From CAYSZB01 sp964435475 (GTDB taxonomy: Bacteria > Chloroflexota > Anaerolineae > Anaerolineales > Anaerolineaceae): a stretch of DNA of 8,296 nt. The notes beneath the pieces are model-generated. The model ran no database searches and was not told the origin of the DNA. It saw only the letters and a list, made by a program, of their open reading frames with translations. Where the stretch lies: assembly GCA_964435475.1 (NCBI GenBank), contig CAYSZB010000089.1, forward strand, positions 1 through 8,296, in the 5' to 3' direction. A program made the translations under genes and the position numbers. Below are positions 5,433-8,296 of the stretch, piece after piece (within the stretch, counting starts at the first letter, position 1; the number at the start of each line of letters is the position of its first letter).

Positions 5433-6437
5433 ATGAAGATCTTGTTTTTAGGCGGTACGGGCATTATCAGTTCAGCATGTGCAAGGCTGGCGCAGGAAGA
5501 AGGGCATGCGGTCACCCTGCTGACGCGCGGTCAGTCGCTGCGCCCCATCCCCTCTGGGGCACACACGATCCGGGGCGATGTTCAGAACCCGGCCTCGCTG
5601 CAAACCGCGCTGGAGGGACTGCACTTTGACGTGGTTGCCGATTTTGTGGCTTTCACTCCAGAAGATGTCGCCCGGCGGCATGAAATTCTGCGCGGAAAAA
5701 CGGGGCAGTACGTCTTTATCAGTTCTGCCTCCGCCTATCAGACCCCGCCTGCCACCCTGCCCGTGCGCGAATCGACCATCCTGGATAACCCGGTGTGGCA
5801 ATACTCACGCAACAAGATCGCCGGCGAGGAATACCTGGTTCGGGCATACCGCGAGGAAAAGTTTCCCATGACCATTGTGCGCCCTTCGCACACGTATGAT
5901 GAGACCTACCTGCCGATCCCTGGCGGGTGGACGGTTGCCAAACGCATGCTCAACGGGCAGCCGGTCATCGTGCATGGCGACGGCACCTCGCTCTGGACCT
6001 TGACCCACAACAGCGATTTTGCGCGCGGTTTTGTGGGTCTTTTGGGTAACTCACACGCCATCGGTGAGGTTTTCCACATCACCTCAGACGAGTGGCTGAG
6101 CTGGAACCAGATCCACCAGTTGACCGCCCAGGCCCTGGGCGTCGAAGCCAAACTGGTGCATATCCCCTCGGATCTGATCGCTGCCTATGACCGGACCTGG
6201 GGTGACAGCCTTCTGGGCGACAAAAGCCACAGCTTCATCCTCGACAACAGCAAAATCAAACAGGTGGTGCCTGGTTTTAAATGCATGGTGCCATTTTCAG
6301 TGGGCATCAGGCGGGTGATCGCGTGGTACCGGGCAGACCCCACCCGCCAGGCAGTGGACCCGATCTTCGAGGGGATCTATGAGCGTATTCTTTCAGCTTA
6401 CCAGAAAGCCTGGCCGGACGGACAAATTCCTTTTTGA
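5433..6437 (+). CDS. NAD-dependent epimerase/dehydratase family protein (atypical SDR)
   Basis: A 334-residue extended/atypical short-chain dehydrogenase-like protein with a Rossmann fold. The N-terminal dinucleotide motif is GGTGIISS (7-14), following the strand MKILFL. Further landmarks are RGD near 48-50, the strand FISSASAY (96-103), the catalytic pair YSRNK (Y124, K128) and RPSHTYDE (150-157). The middle part HGDGTSLWTLTHNSDFARGF (181-200) is the typical sugar-nucleotide-epimerase stretch placing the substrate domain. It resembles the CSP41-like/atypical SDR subgroup more than a defined sugar epimerase, so the substrate is left open; cofactor probably NAD(P). The ATG at 5433 has only weak SD-like bases upstream (AAAGGA at 5416-5421, CAGG at 5423-5426). 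It is transcribed divergently from rpsU and followed 35 bases later by a DUF1294 gene. Confidence 0.9.
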   Translation: MKILFLGGTGIISSACARLAQEEGHAVTLLTRGQSLRPIPSGAHTIRGDVQNPASLQTALEGLHFDVVADFVAFTPEDVARRHEILRGKTGQYVFISSASAYQTPPATLPVRESTILDNPVWQYSRNKIAGEEYLVRAYREEKFPMTIVRPSHTYDETYLPIPGGWTVAKRMLNGQPVIVHGDGTSLWTLTHNSDFARGFVGLLGNSHAIGEVFHITSDEWLSWNQIHQLTAQALGVEAKLVHIPSDLIAAYDRTWGDSLLGDKSHSFILDNSKIKQVVPGFKCMVPFSVGIRRVIAWYRADPTRQAVDPIFEGIYERILSAYQKAWPDGQIPF

Positions 6438-6472
6438 TGCCATCAGTGCTTGAGTTATAGGATTGACTGTAT

Positions 6473-6721
6473 ATGATCTATTATTTTTTAGCCATTAACC
6501 TGGTAACCTTCATCATCTGGGGCATCGACAAGAGCAAAGCGGTCAACCGCCGCTGGCGCGTCCCCGAGAAGTGGCTTTTCATCCTGATCATTGCCGGCGG
6601 GGCGCTGGGCGCGTTGTTGGGCATGATGGCCTTTCGCCACAAGACCAAGAAGACGGTCTTCTGGGCGGTGGCGATCATCGCCTGCCTGGTGCAGGCCGTT
6701 CTGCTATTCTGGCTGTTCTAA
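6473..6721 (+). CDS. DUF1294 family small membrane protein
   Basis: An 82-residue, two-to-three-helix membrane protein. DUF1294 landmarks in order: DKSKA (19-23) after the first helix (1-18), WRVPE (28-32), the Gly-rich second helix GGALGALLGM (42-51), RHKTKK (55-60), and a last hydrophobic helix (62-82). The function of the family is unknown. The ATG at 6473 is the first possible start after an in-frame TGA. Its SD is weak (AGGA at 6459-6462, 10 bases away). It lies 35 bases after the SDR gene on the same strand with no terminator between, so it is probably co-transcribed. It converges on the antiporter gene with no canonical T-tailed terminator between them. Confidence 0.9.
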   Translation: MIYYFLAINLVTFIIWGIDKSKAVNRRWRVPEKWLFILIIAGGALGALLGMMAFRHKTKKTVFWAVAIIACLVQAVLLFWLF

Positions 6722-6773
6722 CCAGAATTCACCTTAATACAGCCTTTTTTCCATAGTGTCCCTGGCAAATCCA

Positions 6774-6792
6774 GGTATCAGGGCGTGATACC
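6774..6792. repeat. Perfect inverted repeat over the antiporter stop codon
   Basis: GGTATCA (6774-6780), loop GGGCG, TGATACC (6786-6792). The left arm contains the TGA stop of the minus-strand antiporter (6780-6778). A second short stem, CCTGG (6761-6765)/CCAGG (6771-6775), overlaps it. Neither is followed by a T tract on either strand, so they are hairpins at a convergent gene junction and not clear intrinsic terminators. Confidence 0.5.
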
Positions 6793-7779
6793 CCTGATAT
6801 ACAGCAGGGCCATGCCGCCAATATAGATCAGGATCAGGAGCAGAGCATCGATCTCAATGAAGAAGATGCGCTTTTCGATGCGCGCCAGGTTGCCGATCAG
6901 TCCCAGGATGGTCATGATCAACCCCAGCATGCCCACGATCACAAAAGACGGGTCAACCGTGGCAATGAAACGCCCCCCGGAGTAAAAAAGGTCGCTCAAC
7001 CCCAGAGTGAAGATGTTGAACATGTTGCTGCCAAACAGGTTGCTGATCGCCATGTCATCCGCCCCGATCCTGGCAGCTGAGAGGGTGGTAACCAGCTCCG
7101 GGATGGAGGTGACGAAAGCCACCAGCGTTGAGCCGATAAAAGTGGTCCCCAGGCCGGTGAGTTCAGCGATATCCGCGCTGGCGGAAACCATCCAGGGGGT
7201 GACGATCACCAGGGCAACCGCTGCCAGGGTAAACCCGGCTATCGAGACCCACAGTTTCGGCACATCGTTGGGGATCGGTCCCATCACCGCGCTTTTGGCC
7301 TGAAGTTTCGATTGCTTCTGGATAAGGCTCAACGAGAATATATAAGCCACTATCAGTGTGATGCTATCCAATCCAAGAGAGAAACTGCCGATCGCAATTT
7401 TCAGTGGGATGTTTGCCACGATAAAAAAGACAGCCAGGGCGATCAGCATCACCGCCAGGGAACCGGTCAGGGCGTGCTTCATGGCGGCCTTGCGCAGGAT
7501 GCGCTTCTGATGATGCATCAGGTCAAGCACCGCCAGGAAGAGGATATTGATCATGTTGCTTCCCAGGATGTTACCCGCTGCCAGCTCGGGCAAGCCTTTC
7601 TGGATCGCGTTGATCGTGGTCAGGAGTTCCGGCAGGGAAGTCGCCCCGGCGATGAGGAGGGTTCCGATGAACATACCCCCCAGGCGGGTGCGGATGGCGA
7701 TGGCATCGCCGTATTTCGCCAATTGCATGGCTGCAAAGGTAATGATCGCTGCACTGATCAGGAAGGTGACCCAGGGCAT
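6778..7779 (-). CDS. Calcium/sodium antiporter (CaCA family, YrbG-like)
   Basis: A 333-residue inner-membrane cation exchanger of PF01699, typically exchanging Ca2+ (or another cation) for Na+ or H+. Both signature alpha repeats are intact and in inverted-repeat arrangement: alpha-1 GATSLPE (45-51) with GNILGSNMINI (69-79), and alpha-2 FVTSIPE (222-228) with SNLFGSNMFNI (246-256). The paired glutamates E51 and E228 are the expected cation-binding residues. About ten hydrophobic segments fit the 5+5 fold. A cytoplasmic-looking loop at 153-176 (KQSKLQAKSAVMGPIPNDVP) separates the halves. The ATG directly follows the TAG stop of the upstream PII-like gene, with SD GGGGG (7789-7785) inside that gene, so translation is probably coupled. 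Ion specificity is not visible from the sequence. Confidence 0.95.
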   Translation of the reverse strand: MPWVTFLISAAIITFAAMQLAKYGDAIAIRTRLGGMFIGTLLIAGATSLPELLTTINAIQKGLPELAAGNILGSNMINILFLAVLDLMHHQKRILRKAAMKHALTGSLAVMLIALAVFFIVANIPLKIAIGSFSLGLDSITLIVAYIFSLSLIQKQSKLQAKSAVMGPIPNDVPKLWVSIAGFTLAAVALVIVTPWMVSASADIAELTGLGTTFIGSTLVAFVTSIPELVTTLSAARIGADDMAISNLFGSNMFNIFTLGLSDLFYSGGRFIATVDPSFVIVGMLGLIMTILGLIGNLARIEKRIFFIEIDALLLILIYIGGMALLYIRGITP

Positions 7780-8115
7780 CTACACCCCCACTTTGTCCAG
7801 CCCCTTGACCGTGGCAATCGGCCAGGCGGCAAAAATGCCGGTATTCGGGTTGTTCAGGTCGCCAACCACGCTTTCAGAGGCATCCTGCAAAGCCTGGATC
7901 AGTTTCTCATCCTTGACCAGGGCAAAAAGTGTCAGGTGGGTGATCTCTTCGTCAAATACCGGGGGCACAAAACGCATTGGGATGAATTTCCGGCGCACGC
8001 GGTGCATGCCGGTGGATTCAATAATGGTAACCCCACCGACACCCGCCTTTTCCCAGGCTTCCAGGACCTGGTGTAAAAGGTCCGGGTTATCCAGCACAAA
8101 CATGATCATAAACAT
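7780..8115 (-). CDS. PII-like (GlnB-fold) small protein, partner of the adjacent antiporter
   Basis: A 111-residue soluble protein whose predicted order is the ferredoxin-like beta-alpha-beta-beta-alpha-beta of the PII superfamily: MIMFVLDN (beta1), PDLLHQVLEAWEKAG (alpha1), GVTIIESTG (28-36, beta2), a loop at 37-58 in the place of the PII T-loop, HLTLFALV (beta3), DEKLIQALQDASESV (alpha2), then GDLNNPNTGIFAAWPIATVK (85-104, beta4). GVTIIESTG and the GDL..PNTGI..(W)P stretch are the points of similarity. It lacks the canonical PII uridylylation-site context, so it is a PII-like protein, not GlnB/GlnK. SD AGGAG is 7 bases before the ATG at 8115; two further in-frame ATGs follow within four codons. 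Its stop TAG abuts the antiporter ATG. From this context it is inferred to sense a small ligand and modulate the antiporter. The fold is assigned by eye, so confidence is moderate. Confidence 0.72.
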   Translation of the reverse strand: MFMIMFVLDNPDLLHQVLEAWEKAGVGGVTIIESTGMHRVRRKFIPMRFVPPVFDEEITHLTLFALVKDEKLIQALQDASESVVGDLNNPNTGIFAAWPIATVKGLDKVGV

Positions 8116-8234
8116 AATTCTTCTCCTCTCTGAAGGTTGAAATAACCTCTCTTTACCTCAAAGTTCTGAGGAAAACAAAGACTTAATATTTCAAGTGCAA
8201 TATTTTTCCCGGTACTCATTGCACATGAGTTGAG
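8116..8234 (-). promoter_or_regulatory. Hairpin-rich 5' leader of the PII-like/antiporter operon
   Basis: About 119 nt between the predicted start and the ATG. Inverted repeats, given in plus-strand positions: ACTCAT (8214-8219)/ATGAGT (8225-8230); GTGCAAT (8195-8201)/ATTGCAC (8218-8224), which excludes the first; CCTCA (8156-8160)/TGAGG (8167-8171); AGGTT (8134-8138)/AACCT (8144-8148). AGAGAGG occurs twice near the gene, the second copy being part of the SD. No known riboswitch consensus was recognised. The first two could alternatively be a DNA operator. Confidence 0.4.
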
Positions 8235-8240
8235 ATGTTT

Positions 8241-8269
8241 ATTTTACATGAAAATTTCAATCCGGGCAA
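8241..8269 (-). promoter_or_regulatory. Promoter of the PII-like/antiporter operon
   Basis: On the minus strand TTGCCC (8269-8264), 17-base spacer ending in TG, TAAAAT (8246-8241). The predicted start is near 8234, just before the ACTCAT/ATGAGT inverted repeat. Confidence 0.55.
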
Positions 8270-8296
8270 ATGAAGAAAGCAGGAAGGATGGAAATT

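Noticed and set aside
7312..8076. 254-codon plus-strand ORF opposite the antiporter and PII-like genes
   Set aside because: Its protein is a low-complexity mix rich in His, Gln, Asp and Gly, as expected for an antisense shadow of GC-rich genes, and the opposite strand has two clear families.
8116..8234. yybP-ykoY (Mn2+) riboswitch before the cation antiporter operon
   Set aside because: Plausible by context, but the conserved core of that riboswitch is not visible in the leader.
1..8296. CRISPR arrays, tRNA genes, insertion sequences
   Set aside because: No regularly spaced repeats, no T-loop/acceptor signature and no transposase or terminal inverted repeats were found on reading both strands.

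Overview
The window looks like part of a genome or metagenome scaffold from a bacterium with moderately high GC. The ribosomal protein S21 and IF-1 sequences, the ferredoxin-fused aldo/keto reductase and the general protein make-up suggest Chloroflexota, probably Anaerolineae. That placement is an impression from the sequences and was not tested by a search. No phage, transposase, CRISPR array, tRNA or rRNA was seen. One run of exactly 100 N (4536-4635) is a scaffold gap of unknown true size, and it interrupts a gene.

Layout, left to right. A minus-strand pair occupies 1-1962: an aldo/keto reductase with a C-terminal 2x[4Fe-4S] domain, followed 9 bases later by a DUF2085 membrane protein that runs off the left edge. 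A 400-base intergenic region (1963-2361) holds a compact plus-strand unit with its own promoter, four hairpins, a 17-codon ORF with a strong Shine-Dalgarno, and a terminal hairpin. It is followed by the separate promoter of an AI-2E-family (PerM/YtvI-type) membrane protein. Next come a 63-residue acidic protein of unknown function and a terminator that works in both directions. A minus-strand tandem-GNAT acetyltransferase is broken by the N gap. Upstream of it lies a minus-strand rpsU-infA operon (S21 then IF-1) with a structured leader, a TTG start and a clear terminator. Divergent from rpsU is an atypical SDR/NAD-dependent epimerase-like gene, then a small DUF1294 membrane protein. The right end is a minus-strand operon: a PII-like (GlnB-fold) small protein whose TAG stop directly abuts the ATG of a Ca2+/Na+ antiporter, behind a 5' leader of about 119 nt rich in hairpins.

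Most of this is ordinary chromosomal content. Three parts deserve a second look: (1) the 2064-2263 mini-transcript; (2) the PII-like protein plus cation antiporter operon, which resembles the logic of SbtA-SbtB, where a PII-like protein gates a membrane transporter; (3) the rpsU leader, whose hairpins could sequester its Shine-Dalgarno, consistent with r-protein autoregulation. Several of the inferred promoters share the -10 hexamer TACAAT.
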